64,000 nucleotides of DNA from Amycolatopsis tolypomycina (GCF_900105945.1 NZ_FNSO01000004.1:1116001-1180000); one strand, 5' to 3'; counted from the first letter of the stretch, positions 38,860-48,181 are shown. Numbers and translations are program-made. Notes: a model not told the origin generated them from the letters alone.

Positions 38860-41838
38860 GTGGAGTTCAGCGCAGGCACCCAGGCCACCTACCTCCCCGC
38901 GGACCCCCCGCGGCGCGGGGTGCTGGCCCTGTGGGGCGAGAACGTGGCCGGCGGGACCACGATCGAGCTCGTGCTACCCCGCGGGGCCAAGTTCGCGCGG
39001 ACGAAGGTCGACGCCGAGCTGGTCCCGCTGGAGCGGGCCCTGCCGAGGCTGTTGTCGGTGGGGGAGGAGGCCGGCCCGGCGGTGGCGGCGTGGGCGGCGG
39101 CCGTCAACGCGGGGGTGAACCTCGTCGCGCGCGGCCGGCTGCGCCCGGCCGCGTCGCCGGGCGGGGCGGCGGCCTGGCGGATCGGCCCGCTGGACGCCGC
39201 CGACGAGGAGCTCCTGCGCGGGCTGGCCGGCGCCCTGCCGCCGGAGGCGTACGCGCTGCCGTTGACGGGGCTGAAGCGCATCCGCCTGCACTCGCCGGAT
39301 TCCCTGGTCCGAGCCCTCTGGGACGCGACGGCCGACCTCCTGGTCCGCAGCCCGGCGGCCCCGGTCGGCGCGGGCGACCCGGCGTTCGCGGCGCGCGAGC
39401 CGGCGCTGCTCGGCCCGGACGGCGCGGCCTGGCTCGCCGAGCTGGAGGCCCGCGAGCCCCGCGGGGTCCAGGTGCTCCTGCGGATCAAAGGCCTCGACGA
39501 CGACTCGTTCGCCGGGGTACTGGCGGTCCGCAGCATGGCGGAGCCCAGCCTGGTGGTGGAGGCGGCCACGCTGTGGGACGCCCCGGACGCGGTCCTGAAC
39601 CGCCTCGGCGACCAGGTGGAGACCCAGTTGCTGCTGGGCCTGCGCCGCGGCGCGCGGGCCTGGCCACCCCTGGGCCGGGTCCTGGCCCAGGCCACGCCCG
39701 ATTCGCTGCCGCTGTCCGACGAAGAGGTGGTCGAACTCCTCACCGACGGCGCCCGCGAGCTGGGCGGCGCCGGTATCGAGGTGCTCTGGTCGAAGGGCCT
39801 GTTCGCGGGCGAAGTGAAGGCTCGGGCGAGCGCCACCCAAGCGCCGGCGAGCGTCACGGAGGCGGAGTTCGCCCTGCGGTCGCTGCTGGAGTTCCGCTGG
39901 CAGCTCAGCCTCGGCGGAGAGCAGCTGACCGAAGCCGAGGTGGCGGCGCTGGCGGAAGCCAAGCGCCCCCTGGTCCGCCTGCGCGGCCAGTGGGTGCGGG
40001 TCGACCCCCAGTTGCTGGCGAGGGTGCGCGGGCGCACCCGCAAGCTGGAGGCGGGCGAGGCCCTGGCGGCGGCGTTGACGGGCGAGCTCGAGGTCGACGG
40101 CGAGCGGGTCGAGTTCGCGGCACCGCCGGCACTGGGCGGGCTGGCATCGCGCATCCGGGGCCGGACGGAGGCTTCGGTGGCCCCACCGGAGGGGTTGCAG
40201 GCGACACTGAGGCCGTACCAGCAGGCGGGCTTGTCATGGCTGGCCACGATGACGGGTCTGGGCCTGGGCGCGTGCCTGGCGGACGACATGGGGCTGGGCA
40301 AGACGATCCAGCTGATCGCCCTCCACCTCCACCGGCGCGACCTGGCAAAGTCCGGCGCGCTGCAGCCAGGCCCGGCGCATCCCGGCGAGGCGGAGCTTCT
40401 TTCCGGTGGCGGGCTCGGGCCGGTCGGTGAGTTCGTGCCGTCCCCGGCCGTGGGGCCCGGCGAAGCCGAGCTTCCTTCCGGTGGCGAGCCCGAGCCGACC
40501 GGCCAGGCCGTGCCGACCGCCGATCCCGAGCCCGCACCCGGCGGCCGATCCCCGTCGACCGGCGCTGCCCAGCCCCCGCGAGCCGCAGGCGGGCCGACCC
40601 TCGTCCTCTGTCCCACCTCCCTCCTCGGCAACTGGGAGCGCGAGTTCGCCCGCTTCGCGCCCGAAATCCCCGTCCGGCGGTTCCACGGCGGCCGCCGTCA
40701 CCTCGACGACCTCGCTCCCGACGAGGTCGTCCTCGCCACCTACGGCGTCCTCCGCCGCGACCGCGAGACACTGTCCGAAGTGGACTGGGGCCTGGTCGCC
40801 GCCGATGAGGCGCAGCACGTCAAGAACCCGCTGTCCGCCACCGCCAAGGAACTGCGCAAGATCCCCGCGCAGGCCAAGGTCGCCCTCACCGGCACGCCCG
40901 TCGAAAACCGGCTCACCGAACTGTGGTCCATTGTGGACTGGACCACCCCCGGCCTGCTGGGCCCGCTCGACCGATTCCGCCGCACCGTCGCGCGCCCGAT
41001 CGAACGCGATCGCGACAAGGCGGTCACCGAACGGCTGGCCGCCACCGTCCGGCCGTTCCTGCTGCGGCGGCGCAAGACCGACCCCGACATCGCCCCGGAG
41101 CTCCCACCCAAGACCGAGACCGACCGGTTCGTCCCGCTCACCGCCGAGCAGACCACGCTCTACGAGGCCGTCGTGCGGGAAAACCTGGCCGAAATCCGGG
41201 AAAAGGCGGGCATCGAACGGCGCGGGCAGGTGCTGCGGCTGCTCACCGAACTCAAGCAGATCTGCAACCACCCCGCCCAGTTCCTCAAGGAACCGCACGG
41301 CGCGCTCACCGGCCGCTCCGGCAAGCTCGCCGCCTTCGAAGAACTCCTCGACGTCATCCTCGACGAAGGCGAAAGCGTCCTGGTCTTCAGCCAGTACGTC
41401 CAGCTCTGCCGCCTGCTCGAGCGCCGCCTCAAGGACCGTGGCCTGCCCACCGAACTGCTCTCCGGCGACAGCTCCCCGGCGAAACGGCAGGACATGGTCG
41501 ACCGGTTCCAGGCCGGCGAGATCCCCGTGTTCCTGCTCTCCCTCAAGGCCGGCGGTGTCGGGCTCAACCTCACCCGGGCCACCCACGTCATCCACTACGA
41601 CCGCTGGTGGAACCCGGCCGTGGAAGACCAGGCCACCGACCGCGCCTACCGGATCGGGCAGGACAGGCCGGTCCAGGTGCACCGGCTGATCGCCGAGGGC
41701 ACCCTCGAAGAGCGGATCGCGCAGGTCCTCGAAAAGAAACGCGGCCTCGCCGAGTCGATCGTCGGCGCGGGGGAGGACTGGATCACCGAGCTGTCCGACG
41801 ACGAGCTCGCCGACCTGGTCCGGCTCGGGAGCGGGTGA
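38860..41838 (+). CDS. SNF2-family helicase
   Basis: A 992-residue SWI2/SNF2 ATPase. A ~440-residue N-terminal SNF2-associated region is followed by LRPYQQAGLSWLATMTGLGL, motif I DDMGLGKT (about residue 472), the VAADEAQHVKNP motif II (about 645), LTGTPVENRL and the C-terminal helicase half ending DRAYRIGQDRPVQVHR. Between motifs I and Ia sits a ~80-residue Pro/Gly/Glu-rich insert (about 498-577). GTG 38860 lies just after a TAGCGT -10-like box, so the message may be leaderless. The gene overlaps a SWIM zinc-finger gene by one base, a familiar bacterial pair of unknown process, probably acting on DNA. Confidence 0.9.
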   Translation: MEFSAGTQATYLPADPPRRGVLALWGENVAGGTTIELVLPRGAKFARTKVDAELVPLERALPRLLSVGEEAGPAVAAWAAAVNAGVNLVARGRLRPAASPGGAAAWRIGPLDAADEELLRGLAGALPPEAYALPLTGLKRIRLHSPDSLVRALWDATADLLVRSPAAPVGAGDPAFAAREPALLGPDGAAWLAELEAREPRGVQVLLRIKGLDDDSFAGVLAVRSMAEPSLVVEAATLWDAPDAVLNRLGDQVETQLLLGLRRGARAWPPLGRVLAQATPDSLPLSDEEVVELLTDGARELGGAGIEVLWSKGLFAGEVKARASATQAPASVTEAEFALRSLLEFRWQLSLGGEQLTEAEVAALAEAKRPLVRLRGQWVRVDPQLLARVRGRTRKLEAGEALAAALTGELEVDGERVEFAAPPALGGLASRIRGRTEASVAPPEGLQATLRPYQQAGLSWLATMTGLGLGACLADDMGLGKTIQLIALHLHRRDLAKSGALQPGPAHPGEAELLSGGGLGPVGEFVPSPAVGPGEAELPSGGEPEPTGQAVPTADPEPAPGGRSPSTGAAQPPRAAGGPTLVLCPTSLLGNWEREFARFAPEIPVRRFHGGRRHLDDLAPDEVVLATYGVLRRDRETLSEVDWGLVAADEAQHVKNPLSATAKELRKIPAQAKVALTGTPVENRLTELWSIVDWTTPGLLGPLDRFRRTVARPIERDRDKAVTERLAATVRPFLLRRRKTDPDIAPELPPKTETDRFVPLTAEQTTLYEAVVRENLAEIREKAGIERRGQVLRLLTELKQICNHPAQFLKEPHGALTGRSGKLAAFEELLDVILDEGESVLVFSQYVQLCRLLERRLKDRGLPTELLSGDSSPAKRQDMVDRFQAGEIPVFLLSLKAGGVGLNLTRATHVIHYDRWWNPAVEDQATDRAYRIGQDRPVQVHRLIAEGTLEERIAQVLEKKRGLAESIVGAGEDWITELSDDELADLVRLGSG

Positions 41839-42998
41839 TGCCCCCGAGGCGGAACTTCGGCACGACGTGGTGGGGCCGCGCCTGGGTCGAGGCCCTGGAG
41901 CAGCGCGCGAAACTCGACCCGAACCGGCTGCCCCGCGGGCGCACGTACGCGCGCAAGGGCACCGTCAGCGAGCTGCACTTCGGCGCCGGCGAGATGACGG
42001 CGCGGGTGCGTGGCAGCAGGCCGACCCCGTACAAGGTCACCATCACGATGCGCACCTTCACCGACGGCGAGTGGGACAAGCTGCTCGGCGTGGTCGGCAC
42101 CCGCCTCGGCCACGCGGCGGCCCTGCTCGACGGCGAACTGCCGGGCGCTCTCACCGAGCAGGCGCGCGAAGCGGGCGTCGACCTGCTGCCGGGCCCTGGC
42201 GACCTGCGGCCGCGGTGCTCGTGCCCGGACTCGGCGAACCCGTGCAAGCACGTCGCCGCGGTGTACTACCTGGTCGCCGACGAGGTCGACCGCGACCCGT
42301 TCACGCTCTTCCTGCTGCGCGGCCGCCCCCGCGCGGACGTCCTGGCCGAGCTGCGCGCCCGCCGCTCCCCGGCCCGCGGCGAGAAACCGAAGCTCCCGAA
42401 GCGCGCGGACGAGGGCCTGACCCCCCACGCGGCCTACGCGCGCCGCCCGGGCGCGATCCCCGCCCTGCCGCCACCACCGCGGGTGCCCGGCCCGCCGGCG
42501 GTCCTGGACCTCGACCCACCCCCGGCGACAGGCTGGACGGCGGCGGCACTCTCCGCACTGGCGGCCGACGCGGCCTCCCTCGCCCGCGACCTCCTGGCCG
42601 TCGGCCCGACGGCGGCGGAGCTGACGTTCGAGGAAGACCTGGCCCGCCGCGCGGCCGGCCGAACAAGCGCCGAAATCCCCACCCTGGCCACGGCAGCAGG
42701 AGTGTCCACAAGGGACCTGACCCACTGGGCCGAGGCCTGGCGCGAAGCCGGCCGCGGCGGCTTGGCCGCACTGCGGGAGGCGTGGCAGCCCGGGCCGGGT
42801 CCCCTCGCCGAGGCACAGGCGGTCCTGGCCGACGCGGGCCTGCCGGGCAAGCCGAAGATCTGGCGCAACCGCGTGACCCAGGGAGAGCTGCAACTGCGCT
42901 ACGGCCGTGACGCGCGCTGGTACCGCTTCGTCCGCGAAGGAACGGAGTGGCGCCTCGACGGCCCACCTTCGGCAAGCCCCCTGGACCTCGTCTACTGA
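41838..42998 (+). CDS. SWIM zinc-finger protein
   Basis: A 386-residue protein. The FGTTWWGRAWVEALEQRAKL start and KGTVSELHFGAGEMTARVRG strand lead to the zinc site RCSCPDSANPCKHVAAVYYL (C-x-C-x6-C-x-H pattern) at about 130-148. The C-terminal half is Pro/Ala-rich with a helical, possibly DNA-binding segment (AAGVSTRDLTHWAEAWREAG). It starts at TGATG overlapping the helicase stop, so the two are made together. SWIM proteins paired with SNF2 helicases are widespread; the role is unproven. Confidence 0.88.
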   Translation: MPPRRNFGTTWWGRAWVEALEQRAKLDPNRLPRGRTYARKGTVSELHFGAGEMTARVRGSRPTPYKVTITMRTFTDGEWDKLLGVVGTRLGHAAALLDGELPGALTEQAREAGVDLLPGPGDLRPRCSCPDSANPCKHVAAVYYLVADEVDRDPFTLFLLRGRPRADVLAELRARRSPARGEKPKLPKRADEGLTPHAAYARRPGAIPALPPPPRVPGPPAVLDLDPPPATGWTAAALSALAADAASLARDLLAVGPTAAELTFEEDLARRAAGRTSAEIPTLATAAGVSTRDLTHWAEAWREAGRGGLAALREAWQPGPGPLAEAQAVLADAGLPGKPKIWRNRVTQGELQLRYGRDARWYRFVREGTEWRLDGPPSASPLDLVY

Positions 42999-43008
42999 CC
43001 GGCAGAAC

Positions 43009-44247
43009 CTACCGGTGCTCGGCCTTCCAAGCGTTGTAGGTGAAGTCCAGGAACCGAGCCACCCCGCGCACCACGTGCGCCGAACGCACCGACGTGAACA
43101 CGTCGAAAGCGTGCTGCGCCCCCGCCAACTCCGCATACGCCACCGGTTGCCGCGACTTCTCCCGCAGCCGCGACACGAACTCGCGTGCCTCGCGCACCGG
43201 GACCAGCGAATCGTCCCGGCCGTGGATCACGAAAAACGGTGGTGCGTCCGTCGTGATCCGGTCCAGCGGGGATGCCGCGATGTAGTCGTCCAGGTGGGCC
43301 ACCGGGTCGCGGTCCGGGGCGAACACCCGGCGGGCGATCAGGCTCTCCAGCCGGTACTTGCTCGCCGGTGCGCCCGACGTCGCCGCGAAGTCGTACACGC
43401 CGTAGTGCGGTACGCAGGCCTGGATGCTCGTGTCCACGTCCTCGAACGACGGCTGCAGCGCCGGGTCGTTCTGGGACAACGCCAGCAACGCCGACAGGTG
43501 CCCGCCCGCCGAACCGCCCGTCACCGCCACGAACCGGGGGTCGCCGCCGTACGCGGTGATCGACGACCGGATCCAGGCCAGGGCCTGCTTGGCCGCGACG
43601 ATGTGGGCCGGCCAGCGGTGGGCCGGGGAGAGCGGGTAGTTGATCGCGACGCACACCCAGCCGCGGCGGGCCAGGTAGCGCATCAGTGGCCTGCCCTGCT
43701 CCTCCTTGTTGCCGATCACCCACGCGCCGCCGTGGACCTGCAGCAGCACCGGGGCGCCCGAGACCGGCGAAGCCGGGCGGTACACGTCCAGCAGGAACCG
43801 CTTGCCGCCCGGGGCGTAGGCGATGTTGCGGTCGACGCGGACGTCCGGGGCGCCCATCCGGAACGGCAGCGCCAGCTCGCCCCACGGCAGGCCCAGATCG
43901 GACCGGCCCAGTTCCGAGGCGTAGTCCGCACCCAACGCCGACGTCAGCGCGTTCTCGATCTCCTCGCGGGCGCCGTGCCCGGTGCGGACCAGCGCGGCCA
44001 GCCCCGCTGCCGACGCGGCCGCCATCGCCAGGCCCGCCTTCGTCGACCGGTCGCCAACACCGTGGCGGGCCACGTGCAGCAGCGAATCCGCCGCCGTCAG
44101 CGCCAGGAACTGGGGCGCCAGCTCGCCGGTCAGCCAGCCGGCGAAGAACACCGGGATCGTCGTGGACCGCGCGCGCAGCGGGCGGAGCGCGTTGGCGGTG
44201 AGACCGAGCTGGACCGCGCGACGGATCAGGAAATTCGGCTGCACCAC
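43009..44247 (-). CDS. Esterase/lipase of the HSL (LipC-like) family
   Basis: A 412-residue alpha/beta hydrolase. An N-terminal hydrophobic region of about 150 residues precedes the catalytic domain. The catalytic domain has the oxyanion motif HGGAWVIG, the nucleophile elbow GGSAGG, Asp in the HGRDDSLVP turn and His in the GAQHAFD end. The pair with a divergent WS/DGAT gene recalls M. tuberculosis lipC-Rv0221, so it may release fatty acids from stored esters. The start is GTG 44247 (a second GTG follows). The 61-bp gap to the WS/DGAT gene must hold both promoters. Confidence 0.85.
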   Translation of the reverse strand: MVQPNFLIRRAVQLGLTANALRPLRARSTTIPVFFAGWLTGELAPQFLALTAADSLLHVARHGVGDRSTKAGLAMAAASAAGLAALVRTGHGAREEIENALTSALGADYASELGRSDLGLPWGELALPFRMGAPDVRVDRNIAYAPGGKRFLLDVYRPASPVSGAPVLLQVHGGAWVIGNKEEQGRPLMRYLARRGWVCVAINYPLSPAHRWPAHIVAAKQALAWIRSSITAYGGDPRFVAVTGGSAGGHLSALLALSQNDPALQPSFEDVDTSIQACVPHYGVYDFAATSGAPASKYRLESLIARRVFAPDRDPVAHLDDYIAASPLDRITTDAPPFFVIHGRDDSLVPVREAREFVSRLREKSRQPVAYAELAGAQHAFDVFTSVRSAHVVRGVARFLDFTYNAWKAEHR

Positions 44248-44308
44248 CGCGATGATACCGGCGAGTAGGGTGACGCGCCGCTCACCGGACGTGGCCTACC
44301 CTGGCGCC

Positions 44309-45694
44309 ATGCAAAGACTGAGCGGCCTCGACGCGAGCTTCCTCTACCTCGAGACGTCGTCGCAGGTCCTGCACGTCTGCGGGCTGCTCGTCCTGGACGG
44401 CGAGACCGTCCCCGGCGGCTACACCTTCGCGAAGCTCCACGAGCAGCTCGACGAGCGGGTCCGGATGATCCCGGCGTTCCGCCGCAAACTGCACAACCCG
44501 CTCTGGAACCTCAGCCACCCCGTGTGGGTCGAGGACGAGGAGTTCGACCTCGACCACCACGTGCACCGCATCGGCGTGCCCGCGCCCGGCGACCGCGCCG
44601 AGCTGGCCGAGCTGTGCGCGCACATCGCCGGGCAGCAGCTCGACCGGGCGCGCCCGCTGTGGCAGCTGTACGTCATCGAGGGCCTCGCCGACGGCCAGCT
44701 CGCCGTGCTGCTCAAGATGCACCACGCGAGCGTCGACGGCGTCAGCGGCGCCAGCCTGATCACCTACCTGGCCGGCCTCGAGCCGGACGGGCCGATGCCC
44801 GAGGTCACCGGCCGGCGGAACGCTGGGCTGCCCGCGCCGCTGGACCTGCTCCGCTCCGGGGTCGAGAACGTCGTGAAACGGCCCGCCGAGGTCGCGCGGC
44901 TGCTGCCGGGCCTGCTGGGGCTGGTGCCGCGCTGGCTCGGCCGGGCGGTGCGCGGCAAGGGCATGCCGGTCCCGTTCACCGCGCCGCGGACGTCGCTGAA
45001 CGGCACGATCACCGGGCACCGCAGCGTCGCCTTCGCCCAGCTCGACCTCGACGAGATCAAGGAAGTCAAGAACGCCTTCGGCGTCACCGTGAACGACGTC
45101 GTGCTGGCGCTCGTCGCCGGCGCTTTGCGGGAGTTCCTCGCCGAGCGCGGTGAGCTGCCCGAAGACCCGCTGGTGGCGACCGTCCCGGTTTCGGTGCACG
45201 ACCGCACCGAACGCGAGCACGGCAGCAACAAGGTCTCGGCCTTCTTCGCCTCCCTGCCGACGCACCTGGCCGACCCGGCCGCGCGCGTGTTCTTCCTCGC
45301 CGAGGCCAACCGGCGCGCGAAGGACCATCACCACGACATCGACGCCGACATGCTGCAGGACTGGGCGCAGTTCTCGGCCGCGACGGCGTTCGGGCTCGCC
45401 GTGCGCGCCTATTCGGCGCTGCGCCTGGCCGAGAAGCACCCGGTGGTGCACAACCTGGTCGTCTCCAACGTGCCCGGCCCGCCGATGCCGCTGTACTTCC
45501 TGGGCGCGCGGATCACCGGCTTCTACCCGCTCGGCCCGGTCTTCCACGGCGCCGGGCTGAACGTCACCGTGCTGTCCAACGCGGGGAAGGTGCACGTCGG
45601 CCTGCTCGGTGCGCGGGAGCTGGTCAAGGACCTGTGGCCGCTCGCCGACGCGCTCCCGGACGCCCTCGCCGAGCTGCTCAAAGCCGCGGGCTGA
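44309..45694 (+). CDS. Wax ester synthase/diacylglycerol acyltransferase (WS/DGAT)
   Basis: A 461-residue acyltransferase that makes triacylglycerol or wax esters from acyl-CoA. It shows LSGLDASFLYLETSSQVLHV at the N-terminus and PLWQLYVIEGLADGQLAVLL. The catalytic HHASVDG matches HHxxxDG (about residue 136). The FGVTVNDVVLALVAGAL, SNKVSAFFASLPT and VSNVPGPPMPLYFLG segments follow. ATG 44309 stands seven bases after a TACCCT -10-like box, so it may be leaderless. It faces the convergent Ddn-like gene with a 17-bp overlap. A natural sink for acyl-CoA from lipid or sterol breakdown. Confidence 0.92.
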   Translation: MQRLSGLDASFLYLETSSQVLHVCGLLVLDGETVPGGYTFAKLHEQLDERVRMIPAFRRKLHNPLWNLSHPVWVEDEEFDLDHHVHRIGVPAPGDRAELAELCAHIAGQQLDRARPLWQLYVIEGLADGQLAVLLKMHHASVDGVSGASLITYLAGLEPDGPMPEVTGRRNAGLPAPLDLLRSGVENVVKRPAEVARLLPGLLGLVPRWLGRAVRGKGMPVPFTAPRTSLNGTITGHRSVAFAQLDLDEIKEVKNAFGVTVNDVVLALVAGALREFLAERGELPEDPLVATVPVSVHDRTEREHGSNKVSAFFASLPTHLADPAARVFFLAEANRRAKDHHHDIDADMLQDWAQFSAATAFGLAVRAYSALRLAEKHPVVHNLVVSNVPGPPMPLYFLGARITGFYPLGPVFHGAGLNVTVLSNAGKVHVGLLGARELVKDLWPLADALPDALAELLKAAG

Positions 45695-46178
45695 GCACCA
45701 CGACCGGGATCTCCCGCTCGGTCCACGCCTGGTACTTCGCGAAGTCCGCGTACAGCTCGACGAGCCGCGGCCACAGCTCCGCGCGTTCCGCGGCACCGGC
45801 GACCCGGGCGGTGACCCGGACACCCCGGCGGCCCTTGAGGTGGATGCGTGTCTCGGGGTGCGCCAGCAGGTTGCGGTACCACTGCGGGTGCCGCGGCAGC
45901 CCGCCCTGCGAGCCGACGATGACCACGTCGTCGCCGGCGCGCAAGTACAGCAGCGGGGTGGTGAACAGCCGCCCGGACCTGCGGCCGCGGTGCTCCAGCA
46001 GCAGCGTCGGCACCGGCTTGCGGAACCCGGCGCCCACCCGCCACTTGCTGCCGACGCGGCCGCCGGTCAGCTTGAACACGGCCACCTGCGCCTTCGCCAT
46101 GTACTTCATGGCCTTCGCCGTCACGGGCGAGTCGAGGCCGTCGGGCTTGGCGTCGGGCAGGCTGAAGCGTCCCATCAT
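45678..46178 (-). CDS. Nitroreductase/deazaflavin-dependent oxidoreductase (Ddn-like)
   Basis: A 166-residue split-barrel protein of the F420-binding Ddn family. It shows MKYMAKAQVAVFKLTGGRVG, the PTLLLEHRGRRSGRLFTTPL strand pair, VIVGSQGGLPRHPQWYRNLL and a WPRLVELYADFAKYQAWTER end. Such enzymes use reduced F420, and some reduce quinones. The start is ATG 46178 (Met-Met) with AAGGA five bases upstream. It follows the alpha/beta hydrolase with a 4-bp overlap. That operon is divergent from chsE1 over a KstR box, so the enzyme may belong to the sterol regulon. Confidence 0.88.
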   Translation of the reverse strand: MMGRFSLPDAKPDGLDSPVTAKAMKYMAKAQVAVFKLTGGRVGSKWRVGAGFRKPVPTLLLEHRGRRSGRLFTTPLLYLRAGDDVVIVGSQGGLPRHPQWYRNLLAHPETRIHLKGRRGVRVTARVAGAAERAELWPRLVELYADFAKYQAWTEREIPVVVLSPRL

Positions 46179-47044
46179 GGTTTCCTTCCTCGGAGGGAGC
46201 CGACCGCGGCGAGCAGGGCGGGCACCCAGCGGTCGGCGGCCAGCACGCACGCGGCGTGCCCGGCCGCGACCTCGTAGGTGGCCGCGCCGGGGATCCGGTG
46301 GGCCAGCGACCGCTGGTGCGCGGGGGCGATGAACCGGTCCCGCGCGGTCACCACGACCGCGGCCGGCAGCCGCAGCGTGTGCAGCCACGGCCTCGAGTCG
46401 AACCGGCCGATCTCGTCGACGGCGACCGCGATCTCCCACGGCGTGGTCGACCGGAACTCCCGCAGCCCCCACCGGCGGTCGGCGAGCCGTTCGCGGGGGA
46501 GCGCGGCGGGCCCAATCGGTGCGGGCACAGCCGGCGGGGGCACGCGCTCGCGCAGCCGCCGCAGCGTCCGCCCGAACACCTCGAGGGCGACGCGCTGGCG
46601 CAGCCCCCGGCCGAAGTGGCCCGCGGTCGAGCACAGCACCAGCCCGGTAACACGTTCTGGTTCCGCGCGGGCCGCGAGCTGTGCGACCAGCCCGCCCATC
46701 GAGTACCCGGCGATCGCGAACCGGCCGATGCCGAGCGCGTCCGCGACCGCGGTGACGTCGTCCGCGCAGTCGGCCAGCCGGAACTCCGGCGAGCGGATGC
46801 CGCGGCCGTGCCAGCGCTGGTCGAACACCACGACGCGGTGGTGCCGCGCCAGTCGGGCGAGGGCCGGATACCAGGTCAGCAGGCCCGTGCAGGCCACCGA
46901 GTGCAGCAGGAAGAGCGCGGGCGCGTCCCGCGGGCCGATGTCGGTGACGACGGTCCGGCCGCGCCCCGGCAGGTCGAGCGGCACCGGGTCGGGCACGCCG
47001 GCGGTCGGTGGCACGGTGATCCGCCGCCGCCGCCTCCCTGCCAT
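46175..47044 (-). CDS. Alpha/beta hydrolase
   Basis: A 289-residue hydrolase with an Arg-rich start and the ALFLLHSVACTGLLTWYPAL strand, VVFDQRWHGRGIRS loop, nucleophile elbow AGYSMGGLVAQ, LVLCSTAGHFGRGL and a terminal GHAACVL His region. Its overall form resembles meta-cleavage or 3-oxoadipate enol-lactone hydrolases; the substrate is open. ATG 47044 has GGGGGTGG six bases ahead. It is divergent from chsE1, with a KstR box 47 bp before its start, and leads the Ddn-like gene, so KstR control is likely. Confidence 0.83.
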   Translation of the reverse strand: MAGRRRRRITVPPTAGVPDPVPLDLPGRGRTVVTDIGPRDAPALFLLHSVACTGLLTWYPALARLARHHRVVVFDQRWHGRGIRSPEFRLADCADDVTAVADALGIGRFAIAGYSMGGLVAQLAARAEPERVTGLVLCSTAGHFGRGLRQRVALEVFGRTLRRLRERVPPPAVPAPIGPAALPRERLADRRWGLREFRSTTPWEIAVAVDEIGRFDSRPWLHTLRLPAAVVVTARDRFIAPAHQRSLAHRIPGAATYEVAAGHAACVLAADRWVPALLAAVGSLRGRKP

Positions 47045-47090
47045 TGCGCCACCCCCGGGGGTTGCCGTGCCCACCCTTTCCGGTTAAGAC

Positions 47091-47104
47091 TAGAACAGGT
47101 TTCA
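47091..47104. promoter_or_regulatory. KstR box between the hydrolase operon and chsE1
   Basis: TAGAACAGGTTTCA, core AACAGGTT. It lies 47 bp before the hydrolase start and 27 bp before chsE1. One half-site is weaker than the fadE34 copy. Confidence 0.65.
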
Positions 47105-47131
47105 CTATTGCGCCCGATCCGGAGGACAGGC

Positions 47132-48181
47132 GTGGACTTCGCCCTTGACGAAACGCAGACCGAGATCGCCGCACTCGCCGCGAAGGTGCTCGGGTCGCCG
47201 GACGACCCCTGGCGCGCCCTGGCGTCCTCGGGCCTGCTCGCCCTGGCCCTGCCGCCGGAGCTGGAAGGCGACGGCCTGGGCGTCGCGGAGGTCGCCCAGG
47301 TGCTGACCGAGGTCGGCCGGGCCGCCGCGCCGGTACCCGCGTACGCGGCGCTCGCCCTCGGCGTCCTGCCGATCGAGTCGCTCGGCACGCCCGCCCAGCG
47401 CGCGGAGCTCCTGCCGCCGGTCGCGGCCGGGGACGCGCTGCTCACCGCGGCCCTGCACGAGCCGTCGGCGCCGCTGACCGCCGAGCCCGCCGCGACCGCC
47501 CGGCCCCGAGACGGGAAATGGCTGGTCAACGGCGTGAAGACCGCCGTCCCGTACGCCGCGGGAGCCACCCGGATCCTCACCCCGGTCACCACCGCGCACG
47601 GCAGCGCCGTGTACCTCGTCGACCCGCGCGCCGACGGCGTCACGCTCGTCCCGACGCCCACCTCGGCCGGGACGCCGGAGTTCACCGTCCGGTTCGACGA
47701 CGTCGCGGTCGAGGAAACCGACCTCCTCTTCGACCGCGGGGCGGTCGCGGCCCTGCACCGGTTCGCGCTGGCCGGCGCCCTCGCCGTCGGCGACGGCCTG
47801 CTGGCCGGCGCGCTCGCGCTGACCGTGAAGCACGTCGGCGAGCGCACCCAGTTCGGCCGCCCCCTCTCCGCCTTCCAGGCCGTGGCGGGCCAGATCGCCG
47901 ACGTCTACGTGGCCGCGAGGACCGTGCACCTCGCTGTGACGTCGGCGGTGTGGCGGCTGGCTTCGGGACTCGACGCGGACGCCGAACTGGACGTCGCCGC
48001 CTACTGGTTCGCCGCTCAGGCCCCGGCCGCGCTGGCGACCTGCCACCACCTGCACGGCGGGGTCGGCGTCGACGAAACCTATCCGCTGCACCGGTATTCG
48101 TCGGCGGTCAAGGATCTCGGCCGGGCGCTCGGCGGGGCCGCGCACCGGCTCGGCAGGCTCGGCGAACGAGTGGCGGGGTGA
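47132..48181 (+). CDS. chsE1: Acyl-CoA dehydrogenase ChsE1 (FadE28-like)
   Basis: A 349-residue acyl-CoA dehydrogenase subunit, shorter than the ~385-residue norm, as FadE28 is. It shows VDFALDETQTEIAALAAKVL at the start, SGLLALALPPELEGDGLGVA, the KHVGERTQFGRPLSAFQAVA helix and HHLHGGVGVDETYPLHRYSS. In M. tuberculosis ChsE1 and ChsE2 form a heterotetramer that desaturates 3-oxo-4-pregnene-20-carboxyl-CoA. Next to chsE2, chsH2, chsH1 and ltp2 it reproduces the igr operon order. GGAGG stands six bases before GTG 47132. The KstR box is 27 bp upstream. Confidence 0.9.
   Translation: MDFALDETQTEIAALAAKVLGSPDDPWRALASSGLLALALPPELEGDGLGVAEVAQVLTEVGRAAAPVPAYAALALGVLPIESLGTPAQRAELLPPVAAGDALLTAALHEPSAPLTAEPAATARPRDGKWLVNGVKTAVPYAAGATRILTPVTTAHGSAVYLVDPRADGVTLVPTPTSAGTPEFTVRFDDVAVEETDLLFDRGAVAALHRFALAGALAVGDGLLAGALALTVKHVGERTQFGRPLSAFQAVAGQIADVYVAARTVHLAVTSAVWRLASGLDADAELDVAAYWFAAQAPAALATCHHLHGGVGVDETYPLHRYSSAVKDLGRALGGAAHRLGRLGERVAG

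Noticed and set aside
46646..46659. GGTAACACGTTCTG, a KstR-like box inside the alpha/beta hydrolase gene
   Set aside because: It lies deep within coding sequence, far from any start; AACACGTT can arise from common codons.
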